Shown here: positions 14,496 through 22,800 of the stretch, one piece after another | Layout of the letters: each line of letters opens with the position of its first letter | How positions within the stretch are numbered: the stretch's first letter is position 1 | Assembly: GCF_043757465.1 (NCBI RefSeq) | Contig: NZ_JAYVPL010000053.1 | Span: 7,247 to 71,246 of the forward strand | Direction of reading: 5' to 3' | DNA from: Armatimonas sp043757465 | Lineage (GTDB): Bacteria > Armatimonadota > Armatimonadia > Armatimonadales > Armatimonadaceae | DNA: 64,000 nt | Notes under the pieces: model-generated | Database searches by the model: none | What the model saw: the letters and a program-made list of their open reading frames with translations, nothing else | What the model was told of the DNA's origin: nothing | Translations under genes and position numbers: made by a program

Positions 14496-15649
14496 GTTTT
14501 ACACACCCGGACGAGCAGGAGTACAGTGTCGGGCTGGTGACTAAAGAAAGCATCACACTAGGGGAGTTTGTCTGTGAGAACCGGCAGACACTCTCCGAGG
14601 TGACGGTCGCCTACGAGAGGTACGGGGAGCTCAACGCGGCCCGTGACAACGTGATTCTGGTGCTTCACGGCATCACGGGCTCGTCGCACGCCGCCGGAAA
14701 ATATGCCTGGGAGAATCGCTCCCTGGGCTACTGGGACGGTTTTATCGGCCCCGGAAAAGCCTTTGATACCGAGAAATACTGCGTGATCGCGCCCAATGTG
14801 CTCGGCGGCTGCCGGGGCACCACCGGGCCGTCGTCGGTGAACCCCCGCACGGGCAAGCCCTACGCGATGACTTTTCCGATTATCACGGTGCGCGACATGG
14901 TGCGTCTCCAAGCCCGTTTTCTGCAGGAGCATTTTGGAGTGACGGAGCTTGCGGTTGTCACCGGCGGCTCGATGGGTGGGATGCAGGCACTGGAATGGGC
15001 GGTGATCTACCCCGAGCAGGTGAAGCACTGCATCCCGATTGCCACCAGCGCCAGAGTGGGGGCGCGGAGCATTGCCTTCAATGAGTGCGCCCGCCATGCG
15101 ATTCTGCTGGATCCGAAGTGGAAAAGTGGCAACTACTACGACAGTCCCGAAGGCGGCCCCGATTCTGGCCTGGCGCTGGCCCGCATGATCGCCACCATCA
15201 CCTTCCTCACCGATGCCACCATGCAGGATATGTTTGGCAGAACCAGCGCCACGCAAGACGAGGAATCCGCCTTCCGCCACGATCTGCACGCCCGCTTCGA
15301 TGTCGAGCGCTACCTGCACGACGAAGGGGAAAAACTCGTCAAGCGCTTCGATGCCAATAGCTATCTTTATCTCTCAAGAGCCATTGATTTGCACGATGTC
15401 TCGCGCGGCTACCCGTCGCTCACCGATGCCCTGGCGCGCATCAAAGCCAAGTGCCTCGTGATCGGTATCTCCAGCGACGATCTGTTCCCCGTACGAGAGA
15501 CCCATGAGATGATCGAGCGCATGCAAAAACGCGGCGTGGATGCCACCAGCTTTATCGTGGAGTCGTCGTACGGCCACGATGCGTTTCTGGTCGAGTACCG
15601 AAAAATGCTCCCCCCGCTCCGGGCGTTCATGGAGAGGATCAGACCTTAA
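14492..15649 (+). CDS. metX: Homoserine O-acetyltransferase
   Basis: The 385-residue alpha/beta-hydrolase-fold enzyme transfers an acetyl (or succinyl) group to homoserine, the first committed step of methionine synthesis. Landmarks are LVLHGITGSSHAAG, APNVLGGCRGTTGPSS, the nucleophile Ser160 in VTGGSMGGMQALEW, and the Asp/His of the triad in IGISSDDLFPV and SSYGHDAFL. The ATG at 14492 overlaps the NIL gene stop codon. The 3' end overlaps the convergent FHA gene by 11 nt. Confidence 0.95.
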   Translation: MSFTHPDEQEYSVGLVTKESITLGEFVCENRQTLSEVTVAYERYGELNAARDNVILVLHGITGSSHAAGKYAWENRSLGYWDGFIGPGKAFDTEKYCVIAPNVLGGCRGTTGPSSVNPRTGKPYAMTFPIITVRDMVRLQARFLQEHFGVTELAVVTGGSMGGMQALEWAVIYPEQVKHCIPIATSARVGARSIAFNECARHAILLDPKWKSGNYYDSPEGGPDSGLALARMIATITFLTDATMQDMFGRTSATQDEESAFRHDLHARFDVERYLHDEGEKLVKRFDANSYLYLSRAIDLHDVSRGYPSLTDALARIKAKCLVIGISSDDLFPVRETHEMIERMQKRGVDATSFIVESSYGHDAFLVEYRKMLPPLRAFMERIRP

Positions 15650-16643
15650 ACGTAAACCCCGTTTGGCCGAACTGGATCACGTCGCCGCTGGAGAGCGTTT
15701 CGGCAACATTGGCGACGAGTTTTGTCCCATTGAGCCGCGTCCCGTTGGTGCTGCCAATGTCAATGACTTTGTAGGTGCCGTTCTCAAAAATCAGCTTGGC
15801 GTGGCTGCTGGAGACGAACGAGTCTCCGGTGAGGACGATGTCATTGCCCGCTTTACGGCCCACGGTGGTGACGGCGGCTTTAAGCGTGTGCGAGCCGCTT
15901 GGGCTTTCGAGTCTTGCACCGCTGACCGTGCCACCTAGTGCGGCAATCGGGGCGCGACCAGGGTCTTTGGCTCCCAATGAGCGGCGCTCGGGCTGGGCGA
16001 CATGGGGAATCTGGATCGTGAGCTTCACCGAGCCAAACTGGATCGCCTGGCCGTGGGTGAGGGCTTTCTGGCTCCCGGCGGGGAGCGGCTGACCCGCGAC
16101 TTTCGTGCCGTTGGTGCTCCCGAGATCCTCCAGAGTGACATGATTGCCGCCAGAGACAATAAACCGGGCATGGCGGCGCGAGATGGTCGGGTGCGCCAGC
16201 GCGACATCGGCTCCCTCGCGTCCGACAATGCTCTCCCCCACACGGAGCATCAGCTCACGCCCATTTTCCTCGACCAGCTTGGGCAGTGGCGATGCCTGCG
16301 GCGTGGCCCCGACCGTGCTAGCGAGCATGTAGCCGCACTCGGAGCAGAAGCCCTCGTCGGCGGGCGCGAGCGTGTTGCAGAGGGGGCAAGCCCCGGCGAC
16401 GATCAGAGCGCCGCCAGCCCCCGCTCGCGGGGGAGCCTGCACAGGTACCTTGCGTTGTGCATCGTACACGGCGCGTTTTTGCGGGTCTTTGAGCGTATCA
16501 AAGGCGTCCATCAAGATCGCGAACTTGTCGGGGTCTTGCTGAGCGGCGGGGGTTTTCTCGCGCATGGCGGTGCGGATCTCGCTCTCCGTCGCGCTTTGCG
16601 AGACCCCAAGAATGGCATAATAATCAAGCATTTTTGCATCCAT
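15639..16643 (-). CDS. Degenerate J-domain / zinc ribbon / double FHA protein
   Basis: The 334-residue cytoplasmic protein has a J-domain-like N-terminus (DYYAILGVSQSATESEIRTA, then FDTLKDPQKRAVYDAQR). The HPD tripeptide that stimulates DnaK is replaced (TPAAQQDPD), so co-chaperone activity is doubtful. A zinc ribbon follows (C86-PLC, C100-SEC). Two FHA domains come next: about 125-205 (GREGADVALAHPTISRRHAR, LGSTNGT) and about 245-334 (GRKAGNDIVLTGDSFVSSSH, IGSTNGTRLNG). FHA domains bind phosphothreonine peptides. It is the last gene of the FHA/VWA cluster. The start may be 16631 (MLDYYAIL) instead of 16643. A Pro/Gly linker (APPRAGAGG) matches a palindromic repeat core. Confidence 0.85.
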   Translation of the reverse strand: MDAKMLDYYAILGVSQSATESEIRTAMREKTPAAQQDPDKFAILMDAFDTLKDPQKRAVYDAQRKVPVQAPPRAGAGGALIVAGACPLCNTLAPADEGFCSECGYMLASTVGATPQASPLPKLVEENGRELMLRVGESIVGREGADVALAHPTISRRHARFIVSGGNHVTLEDLGSTNGTKVAGQPLPAGSQKALTHGQAIQFGSVKLTIQIPHVAQPERRSLGAKDPGRAPIAALGGTVSGARLESPSGSHTLKAAVTTVGRKAGNDIVLTGDSFVSSSHAKLIFENGTYKVIDIGSTNGTRLNGTKLVANVAETLSSGDVIQFGQTGFTFKV

Positions 16644-16654
16644 CCCCCCGGCCC

Positions 16655-16797
16655 CCTTCCTTCGCCTGAAACCCTCGTTCCGAGGGGCGAAGGAAGGGGG
16701 AGTCTGAGGGGGTCTTCCGTTAATGTACCCCCTCTCCTTCCGCGGAACGCGGAAAAGAGGGAGAGGGGGTGGCGAGGGACGAGCGGGGGAGTGCCTA
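16655..16797. repeat. Two adjacent palindromic repeats (types A and B)
   Basis: Type A (16655-16705) contains CGCCTGAAACCCTCGTTCCG and its complementary arm GGGGCGAAGGAAGGGGG. Type B (16726-16797) contains CCCCCTCTCC, CGCGGAACGCG, GGGAGAGGGGG and GCGGGGGAGTGCCTAG. The final CTA is the stop codon of the VWA gene on the minus strand. Together they occupy nearly all of the gap between the VWA and J-domain/FHA genes. Confidence 0.85.
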
Positions 16798-18159
16798 GCT
16801 CCGTTTTCCTAGATCAAGGCTGTAGATCGTACCGATCAGGGTCTTCTCCGCGCCTCCTGTATCACCGCGCTGGGCGGCTTGGGTGGCCATCTGGACGGTT
16901 TTCGCGGCCTCGGTGTTGCCTTGCTGGGTGAACATCTGCTGCGTTTTATTGAGAGCCGCTGTCAGATCCGCGAGGTTGAGCTGCTGAGTGCGCATCCCCA
17001 TCATCGTTTTCTCGAGGTCACGTGCGGCCTGCATGGAGCTGAGCTCTTGGGCAACTAACGGATCAGCTCCCGACGGCACTCGGGACGCGTCTCCGGTGAA
17101 CTCGACTACGGCGTTGGCGGTGAGCGTCTCGCGCTGCCCGGTCGCGCCATCGTCCCAGGAGAGGATCACTTTCGCGGTGCGGAAGCTCGCCACGGCGTGC
17201 GGGTCGTAGTCCACTTCCCAGAGCTTGGTCACCGTTGCGCCGCGCTCGATATCGGGGAGGGTGATGGCGGCGTGACGTGCGCCTAGCTCGGGCGGGGAGC
17301 CGTAGCACTGGCGCACGGTGACCCCGCGTGGGAGCGTGAGGGTAAGCCGTATGTTCTTCGCAGTGACGCCTAAGATGGTCAGCATCTCTTTTTGAAAGAC
17401 CTCGGGGATCTGCTCGGGGCGCTCGATGTAGTAGTAGTTCCCCCCCGAGCGGCGGGCGATCCCAGCCATGAGCTCCTCGTTGTACTCTGGCCCAAAACCC
17501 AGCGCAGTGACCGTGATACCACGCGCTTTCAGATCCGCCACTTGCTGGACAATGCTCCCAAAGTCCTTTAGTCCCGCCGTCGGCTCGCCGTCGGTAAGTA
17601 ATAAAACACGGGTGACGTAGCCCGCCATTGGCACCGACGCGACTTGGGAGCCGCCTGCATAAAGCCCATCAAAGAGATTCGTCGTGGTTCCAGCAACAAT
17701 GCGCTGGATGTGCTGCTTGATGAGATTCGGGTCCGTCACACGCCGCGCGGGCATGAGCACCTCAACCGACTCTTCAAAAGTGACGATGGAGAGTACATCA
17801 TCGGGGGTGAGTAGATCAACGACATGCTCGCAGGCTTTCTTGACGTACTGAATCGGCGAGCCATCCATCGAGCCAGAGCGGTCAATCACCAGGCAGACAT
17901 TGACCGGCAACCGCTTATGGCCCCCCCCGCCCCCAAGATTGGGGGAGCTTGCCGCCGAGATTTGTGTCAGCACGTGCGCCCGTGTCCGATCTCCCGCAAA
18001 GGCGTAGCGATTACTCACCCGCACACTGAGCGCCAGCGACGGGCCGCCCCCTTGGCCCCCGCCCGGCGAGGGAAATCCCATCACGGTTGGCTGAGCCATC
18101 TGCGTTCGGTTGGGATCGCCTCCCAGCATTGTCGGATTCACGCGAATTGTCTGATCCAT
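16795..18159 (-). CDS. von Willebrand factor A domain protein
   Basis: The 454-residue protein has a VWA domain at about residues 86-260 with an intact metal site (DRSGS at 93-97, then GTTTNLFDGL and LLTDGEPTAG). A beta-sandwich with the order seen in stress-type VWA proteins follows, and the C-terminus is helical (LADLTAALNKTQQMFTQQGN). There is no signal peptide. Two glycine-rich stretches (SPGGGQGGGPS near residue 31, SPNLGGGGGHK near 72) are encoded by copies of the palindromic repeat core. Neighbouring FHA proteins suggest a phosphoprotein-regulated cytoplasmic assembly. A purine-rich AGGA 8 nt upstream of the ATG could serve as ribosome-binding site. Confidence 0.85.
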   Translation of the reverse strand: MDQTIRVNPTMLGGDPNRTQMAQPTVMGFPSPGGGQGGGPSLALSVRVSNRYAFAGDRTRAHVLTQISAASSPNLGGGGGHKRLPVNVCLVIDRSGSMDGSPIQYVKKACEHVVDLLTPDDVLSIVTFEESVEVLMPARRVTDPNLIKQHIQRIVAGTTTNLFDGLYAGGSQVASVPMAGYVTRVLLLTDGEPTAGLKDFGSIVQQVADLKARGITVTALGFGPEYNEELMAGIARRSGGNYYYIERPEQIPEVFQKEMLTILGVTAKNIRLTLTLPRGVTVRQCYGSPPELGARHAAITLPDIERGATVTKLWEVDYDPHAVASFRTAKVILSWDDGATGQRETLTANAVVEFTGDASRVPSGADPLVAQELSSMQAARDLEKTMMGMRTQQLNLADLTAALNKTQQMFTQQGNTEAAKTVQMATQAAQRGDTGGAEKTLIGTIYSLDLGKRS

Positions 18160-18169
18160 ATTTTTTCCT

Positions 18170-18205
18170 ACCCCCTAACCCCCGCCCGGCGGGGGGACAA
18201 CGAGG
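18170..18205. repeat. Palindromic repeat, type D
   Basis: CCCCCTAACCCCCGCCCGGCGGGGGGACAA. The core CCGCCCGGCGGG is shared with copies at 18490-18516 (in a CDS) and 19590-19617. It fills the 48-nt gap between the FHA-membrane and VWA genes. Confidence 0.65.
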
Positions 18206-18207
18206 AC

Positions 18208-19530
18208 TTATTCTACTTTCAGTGTACTGGTACCAATCACGATCTGATCGCCCGGGGCGAGTGCGACTCGGGTGATGCGCTGGCCGTTGACGAATGTCCC
18301 GTTGGTGCTTCCTAAGTCTTCCAGCGCCACGCCGCCACTGTCACTGACTAGCTGTGCATGCCGCCGTGACGCTTTGGTGTCGGCGGGGAGCGCGGCGCCA
18401 TTGCCAGGGTCGCGCCCAAAGACCAGCCCGGCAAGGAGCGCAAAGCTCTGCCCTGAGTGCGGCCCCGCCACCACGAGCAATCTGCCTCCCCCCCGGCCCC
18501 CGCCGGGCGGGGGAGTTTGTGGAATGGCATATGGCGACACGCCCGGCTGCGCTACGGGAATGGCAGGCGCTTGCTTGATGTCGCGGTTCTCCAGCACCGT
18601 GCGCTGGCGGACTTGTTTCTCAAAGAACACCAGCACTCGGTCCACGATCTGGATCTGGTCGCCCGAGCGCACTTTCTGCTCAGTATTTATCTTCGCGCCA
18701 TTGACCAGCACACCGATTGGCGACTCGCCCGTGTCGCGCACGGCGTAGCCGCCGCTGGGAAGCGCGACCAGCAGTGCGTGGCTGCGCCCGATCTGCGCGT
18801 TGCCAAAAAGAGGGATGTCGCACAGCTCACTTCTGCCGATCTTACTCTCCGATTTTTCTAAGAGAATCTCTTTGCTAAACTCATTGCGGCCCACTTGAAT
18901 CTTCACCCAAGCTTCTTTGAGCCACTCTTGAACCAGTGCGATAAACAGCCCAATCATCGCTCCCGTGATCACAAAGCCCAGCGTACGAGAGACCGCTCCC
19001 GCTCGAACTCCCGGCATCAGATACGGCGCGATCTCAAATACCGCCCCGCCTAGCAAGCCGCCGATCGCGCCGCCGATCAGGCCATTGCGCCCCACTCGGA
19101 TACTCTGTTTACGCCAGCCCTCGGCGGTTCCGGCCAGCGCCCCGATAAAGCACCAGCCCAGCCCCCGGGCGATCACATTGCCCAAAAATGCTAGCGGATT
19201 GCGGGCTTTTTCCACATAGAGCGGGGCAAAGACCGCCATCCCAAACGTGATCCCGACAAACCCGGCAGCAACTCCAATCCCCAACCCGAAGCCCACAGCA
19301 CGCACCCAGTCACGAGTGCCCGAGGCCAGATTGTTTGCGACACCAAAGAGCGCTCCCAGAAAGCCTCCAAAACACACCGCGGCACTGGTCGTGTTGTTCA
19401 GGTCGGTCTTGGTAGGTGGCCACTGGTCCGTGATGCGCAGGATTCCGGTGATATCCGTGAGGAAGACGACAAGAAGCCCTGCGGCGGCTCCCGCCAGCAG
19501 AAAGAGCAGGATACGTGAGGGGAAGTTCAT
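18208..19530 (-). CDS. Polytopic membrane protein with two C-terminal FHA domains
   Basis: The 440-residue protein begins with about six Gly/Ala-rich membrane segments in the first 220 residues (ILLFLLAGAAAGLLVVFLTD, GGAIGGLLGGAVFEIAPYL and others), with repeated GGxxGxxxG packing. A first FHA domain follows (SKIGRSELCDIPLFGNAQIG, SHALLV). After a linker (IPQTPPPGGGRGGGRLL, encoded by a type D repeat copy) comes a second (VFGRDPGNGAALPADTKASR, DLGSTNGTFVNGQRI). It probably anchors phosphothreonine-dependent complexes at the inner membrane. The ATG at 19530 begins the hydrophobic segment; longer readings enter the upstream repeat. Confidence 0.82.
   Translation of the reverse strand: MNFPSRILLFLLAGAAAGLLVVFLTDITGILRITDQWPPTKTDLNNTTSAAVCFGGFLGALFGVANNLASGTRDWVRAVGFGLGIGVAAGFVGITFGMAVFAPLYVEKARNPLAFLGNVIARGLGWCFIGALAGTAEGWRKQSIRVGRNGLIGGAIGGLLGGAVFEIAPYLMPGVRAGAVSRTLGFVITGAMIGLFIALVQEWLKEAWVKIQVGRNEFSKEILLEKSESKIGRSELCDIPLFGNAQIGRSHALLVALPSGGYAVRDTGESPIGVLVNGAKINTEQKVRSGDQIQIVDRVLVFFEKQVRQRTVLENRDIKQAPAIPVAQPGVSPYAIPQTPPPGGGRGGGRLLVVAGPHSGQSFALLAGLVFGRDPGNGAALPADTKASRRHAQLVSDSGGVALEDLGSTNGTFVNGQRITRVALAPGDQIVIGTSTLKVE
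18490..18516. repeat. Type D repeat core inside the FHA-membrane gene
   Basis: CCCCCGGCCCCCGCCGGGCGGGGG is read on the minus strand as PPPGGGRGGG, the linker between the two FHA domains. Confidence 0.65.
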
Positions 19531-19537
19531 TTTGCCC

Positions 19538-19617
19538 GCCCCCCATCCCCCGTCCAACGGGGGGGATATGCGGAAAATTCCTTATTGTCCCCCCGCCGGG
19601 CGGGGGTCAGGGGGTCA
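19538..19617. repeat. Palindromic repeat pair, type D, between FHA genes
   Basis: CCCCCATCCCCCGTCCAACGG is followed about 35 nt later by CCCCCCGCCGGGCGGGGGTCAG. It fills most of the 90-nt gap between the two FHA genes. Confidence 0.65.
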
Positions 19618-19620
19618 GAC

Positions 19621-20460
19621 TCACGCTTCATAGCGTAACCTCGACGAGCCGATCTTAATCTCATCGCCGTGGGAGAGGGTCTGTGGAGTAGTGAGGCGCT
19701 GGCCGTTGATAAAGGTCCCATTGGCGGAGCCGCTATCGGCGAGCTCCCAGCCGGTGCCCGTGGGCAGAAAAAGGGCGTGCTTGCGGCTGACGGTGCTATC
19801 GGTGGGGAGGGAGAGGGCGTTGTCGGGTTCCCGGCCAACGCTGAGAGCGTCCATGAGCGGAATGACTTTCCCAGCGGCAGGGCCACTGTAGCCCACGAGC
19901 TTGGGTTGCCCCGTGGGGGCAGGCAGTGGCGGCGCACTCGTCGCTCCACTGGCAATGGCGACGCCTGCGGGGGCTGCTCCTGCCGAGGGTAAGTCCGAGA
20001 GGGAGGGCATGGGCGGGAGCGGGGCCACAGCGGGCTTGCCAATGGGCGCGGTGGCGGGGGGCGCTTCCTGCGGTAGCTCCACCCCGAGCTGCTTGAACGC
20101 TCCGGTAACCGTCACCCCTTTGCTTTTTAGTGCACGCCAACCAAAGAAGCCACCCCCGACAAGAATCGCTAGCCCGAGCCAGCCCGCGATCAGGCTACTG
20201 CTATTGTTTTGTTCCGGCTCTTTCTCACGCAACACGACCACAACCGGGGCAGGAGTCGCCACAGGCGCGGGGGTAGCAGTCGGAGAAGCGGCAGGCGCGG
20301 GCGTCGCAGCTTTTGGATCGGGTGTCGGGGTGGCTTTTTGTGGCGTCGGGGTGGCGGCGAGCGCTGTTTTAGGGGGCTCCAGCTTGGGCGCAGGCGTCGG
20401 TGTTTGTGCCTGCGTGCTGGTGGCAAGTAAGAAAGCAAGTGCCGTCAGTTGTGTCTTCAT
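19621..20460 (-). CDS. Secreted or anchored protein with one FHA domain
   Basis: The 279-residue protein starts with a signal-like segment (QLTALAFLLATSTQAQ). A long Thr/Pro/Ala-rich stretch follows (repeated TPxP), then one membrane helix (SLIAGWLGLAILVGGGFFGW) and a second Pro-rich linker. An FHA domain occupies about 195-279 (SVGREPDNALSLPTDSTVSR, SGSANGTFINGQRL). If the first segment is cleaved, the repeats lie outside and the FHA domain in the cytoplasm, making a transmembrane adaptor. Its start overlaps the nnr stop codon (ATGA). Confidence 0.82.
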   Translation of the reverse strand: MKTQLTALAFLLATSTQAQTPTPAPKLEPPKTALAATPTPQKATPTPDPKAATPAPAASPTATPAPVATPAPVVVVLREKEPEQNNSSSLIAGWLGLAILVGGGFFGWRALKSKGVTVTGAFKQLGVELPQEAPPATAPIGKPAVAPLPPMPSLSDLPSAGAAPAGVAIASGATSAPPLPAPTGQPKLVGYSGPAAGKVIPLMDALSVGREPDNALSLPTDSTVSRKHALFLPTGTGWELADSGSANGTFINGQRLTTPQTLSHGDEIKIGSSRLRYEA

Positions 20461-21971
20461 AGGTCGCAAATATCCCCCGATTCTAAGTGCTGCCGCACGG
20501 CGGGCAGGGCATCCCGAATCTCACCGGCAAGTGCCCCTGCGAGCAGCGATTCCCCTGCCAGTGCGTGCCAGGTGGCTCCACAGCGAGCGGCCTCTGTGGC
20601 AGAGAGGCCCTGTGCGAGCAACGCGGCTATCACGCCGGTTAGCACATCGCCGCTTCCTGCCGTCGCCAACGTCACCGAACCCTCGCGGTTGTAGTATAGC
20701 CGACCGGAGGGGGTTCCGACCAAAGTTCGTGCGCCTTTGAGCAGAGTCACGGAGCCAAAAGTGTGTGCGCAGCGCAGCGCGGCCTGGGTTCGGTGCGCCT
20801 GGACGTCCGCAGTGGGGACTCCCAGCAGTCGGCCCAGCTCGCCCGGATGCGGTGTCAGGACACGCTCACGCCCCGTAAGAGTTTGGAGCAGCACGGCTTT
20901 TTGCGCGATGGCATTGAGCCCATCGGCGTCTATTACCAGAGGAAGTTTGGTGTTCTTGAGCAGGGCTTCCACAAAGCCTTGCACCGCCTCGCTCGCCGCT
21001 AGCCCGGGGCCGAGCGCAAGGGCATCGGTGCGCTCTAAAAGCGGCAAGAGCGCGGCAAGTGCTCCAGAGCCACCGTGCGTGCCCTCCGGTGTCTCGGGCA
21101 GGGGGCGCACCACCACTTCGGCAGAGAGCGCGGCGACCGTCGCGACCAGACTCTCGGGGACGGCCAAGTAGACCAGCCCGGCTCCTGCACGAAGCGCCGC
21201 CGTCGCCGCCAGAACGGCAGCCCCCGCCATGCCGCGTGAACCCGCCACAACCAGCACGGTTCCAAACGCGCCTTTGTTGGCATCGCGGCCTTGTGTGCGC
21301 CGAGGAAGGGTTTCTTTTACCCAGCTTGCTGTGGTCAGCTCCTGGGTTGGAGGGGTGAGAATCGGCAGTCCAATCTCGGCGACAGTCACTTTGCCCGCGT
21401 ACTCTGCGCCCGGATAGAGTAAGAGGCCGGGCTTGAGCGCCGCCAGCGTGAGCGTTTTCTGCGCCCGAATCGCCAGCCCCTCAACCACTTCCCCCGTGTC
21501 GGCATCCACTCCCGACGGCAGGTCGCAGGCTAGAATCGGCACCCCGGAGGCATTCGCGGCGACAATCGCCGCCGCCGTCACGCCCTCGGGCTTGCCACGT
21601 GCACCCGTTCCCAGCAGACAGTCCACCAGTAAGTCGTAGCCCGTGAGTGGCGCATTTTTCAGCGGTAGTATCGTCACGCCACAGGCACGGAGCGAAGCAA
21701 AGTGGAGGGCGGCATCGCCTCGAAGCTCCCTCTCTTCTCCCGTCAACAGAACCGAGATCTCTTTTCCCGCCACCGCGAGATGCCTTGCCGCGACAAACCC
21801 ATCCCCGCCGTTGTTGCCCTTGCCACAGAGAAACGCCACGCGCTGTGCTCCCTCACACGCCCGCGCGAGTGCCTCCCCCGCCGACTGCATCAGGCAGGCG
21901 TTCGGAATCCCCAGGTTCTCAATGGCCTGACGATCCGCCTCCCGCAGCTCCGCCGCCGTCGCGATTCTCAT
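20457..21971 (-). CDS. nnr: Bifunctional NAD(P)HX epimerase/dehydratase
   Basis: The 504-residue protein joins a YjeF N-terminal epimerase domain (residues about 1-210; VAFLCGKGNNGGDGFVAARH) to a C-terminal ADP-dependent dehydratase of ribokinase-like fold (ADALALGPGLAASEAV, LTPHPGELGRLLG, TLATAGSGDVLTGVIAALLA). Together they repair damaged hydrated NAD(P)H. The length is normal for the fused form. It is the first gene of the minus-strand unit that continues into the FHA genes by a 4-nt overlap, which may only reflect shared expression. Confidence 0.93.
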   Translation of the reverse strand: MRIATAAELREADRQAIENLGIPNACLMQSAGEALARACEGAQRVAFLCGKGNNGGDGFVAARHLAVAGKEISVLLTGEERELRGDAALHFASLRACGVTILPLKNAPLTGYDLLVDCLLGTGARGKPEGVTAAAIVAANASGVPILACDLPSGVDADTGEVVEGLAIRAQKTLTLAALKPGLLLYPGAEYAGKVTVAEIGLPILTPPTQELTTASWVKETLPRRTQGRDANKGAFGTVLVVAGSRGMAGAAVLAATAALRAGAGLVYLAVPESLVATVAALSAEVVVRPLPETPEGTHGGSGALAALLPLLERTDALALGPGLAASEAVQGFVEALLKNTKLPLVIDADGLNAIAQKAVLLQTLTGRERVLTPHPGELGRLLGVPTADVQAHRTQAALRCAHTFGSVTLLKGARTLVGTPSGRLYYNREGSVTLATAGSGDVLTGVIAALLAQGLSATEAARCGATWHALAGESLLAGALAGEIRDALPAVRQHLESGDICDL

Positions 21972-22030
21972 GGTGCGCTTCCCAAAACCTCCGAAAAAAC
22001 CAGAGGTTTCTTATGGACAGTATTCCGGTT

Positions 22031-22768
22031 TCATTTGTTCCAAGCCGAAGGCTCACTGACGCCTACGTTTGTGTGGGCGGAACCCGCGAGGACGGCCCAG
22101 CCGTAGATGCAATCGCGCTCGCCGACACGCACGGCCCAGCCGGCATCGCCGTAGCTGTAGTGCCAGAACTCCTCGGCGCAGTTGGAAAACCCAGCGGCGA
22201 GCATCGCGGCAAAGAGAATCTCGCGGTGGCGAACGGCTTTCTCGCTGAGGCCCGTGGCGAGGCTCCGCGCAGCCTTCCAGCCCGTGAGCGGCTTGCGCAG
22301 CTCGGCCTGCCTGCCCGAGGGAAGCAATAAATGGACATCCACGGCGGCTCCGGTGCAGTGGCCGGGGGGAGCAGGCTGATCATACGGCGCAAAGAAACGG
22401 CAGGTCTGGCGACGGAGGGTGGCGCGGCTCCACTCCGGGTGTTTTTCCGTCAGCTCCGCAAAGTACTTATCAAAGAGTGCCTGCTGTGTCTCTTTTCTGC
22501 GTAGCGCCGTCGTGACGTGTAGTCTGTAGCCCACCGGGAGCGCGGCCTGCGCAGCGTTCAGCTTCTCGGCAACACTTTGGCGTAAGTAGGGCAAGCACGT
22601 TCGGGCAACTCTCACGCCCGGGCAGTGCTTGCGGATGTCTAGCAGTGGCTCGCCGCACTCGCGCTCCTTGATGCGATTGAGCGCGGCAATCGGCTCGGGG
22701 CCACTCACGGCACGAAGCTGAGCGACCAGCTCAGGGTCAAAGGTGGCAGTTCGCAGACGGCGCGGCAT
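22031..22768 (-). CDS. D-alanyl-D-alanine dipeptidase (VanX/DdpX family)
   Basis: The 245-residue protein shows the peptidase M15D zinc site: PPGHCTGAAVDVHL (the SxHxxGxAxD-type motif) and EEFWHYSYGD (the ExxH motif). It hydrolyses D-Ala-D-Ala in peptidoglycan turnover or nutrient scavenging. A signal peptide is not evident, as in VanX itself. It is divergent from the iron alcohol dehydrogenase with 32 nt between starts; a minus-strand TACACT lies 8 nt before the ATG. There is no evidence of vancomycin-resistance partners nearby. Confidence 0.85.
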   Translation of the reverse strand: MPRRLRTATFDPELVAQLRAVSGPEPIAALNRIKERECGEPLLDIRKHCPGVRVARTCLPYLRQSVAEKLNAAQAALPVGYRLHVTTALRRKETQQALFDKYFAELTEKHPEWSRATLRRQTCRFFAPYDQPAPPGHCTGAAVDVHLLLPSGRQAELRKPLTGWKAARSLATGLSEKAVRHREILFAAMLAAGFSNCAEEFWHYSYGDAGWAVRVGERDCIYGWAVLAGSAHTNVGVSEPSAWNK

Positions 22769-22776
22769 GATGTCCT

Positions 22777-22794
22777 AGTGTACCCGGGTACAAT
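22777..22794. promoter_or_regulatory. Divergent leaderless promoters around GTACCCGGGTAC
   Basis: TACAAT on the plus strand (22789-22794) is 6 nt before the ATG at 22801. TACACT on the minus strand (22782-22777) is 8 nt before the ATG at 22768. The palindrome GTACCCGGGTAC lies between and overlaps both. Confidence 0.55.
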
Positions 22795-22800
22795 CCCCCC

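Noticed and set aside
22031..22768. Vancomycin resistance gene
   Set aside because: Only the VanX-like dipeptidase is present. VanA/VanH-type ligase and dehydrogenase genes are absent, so a housekeeping role is more likely.
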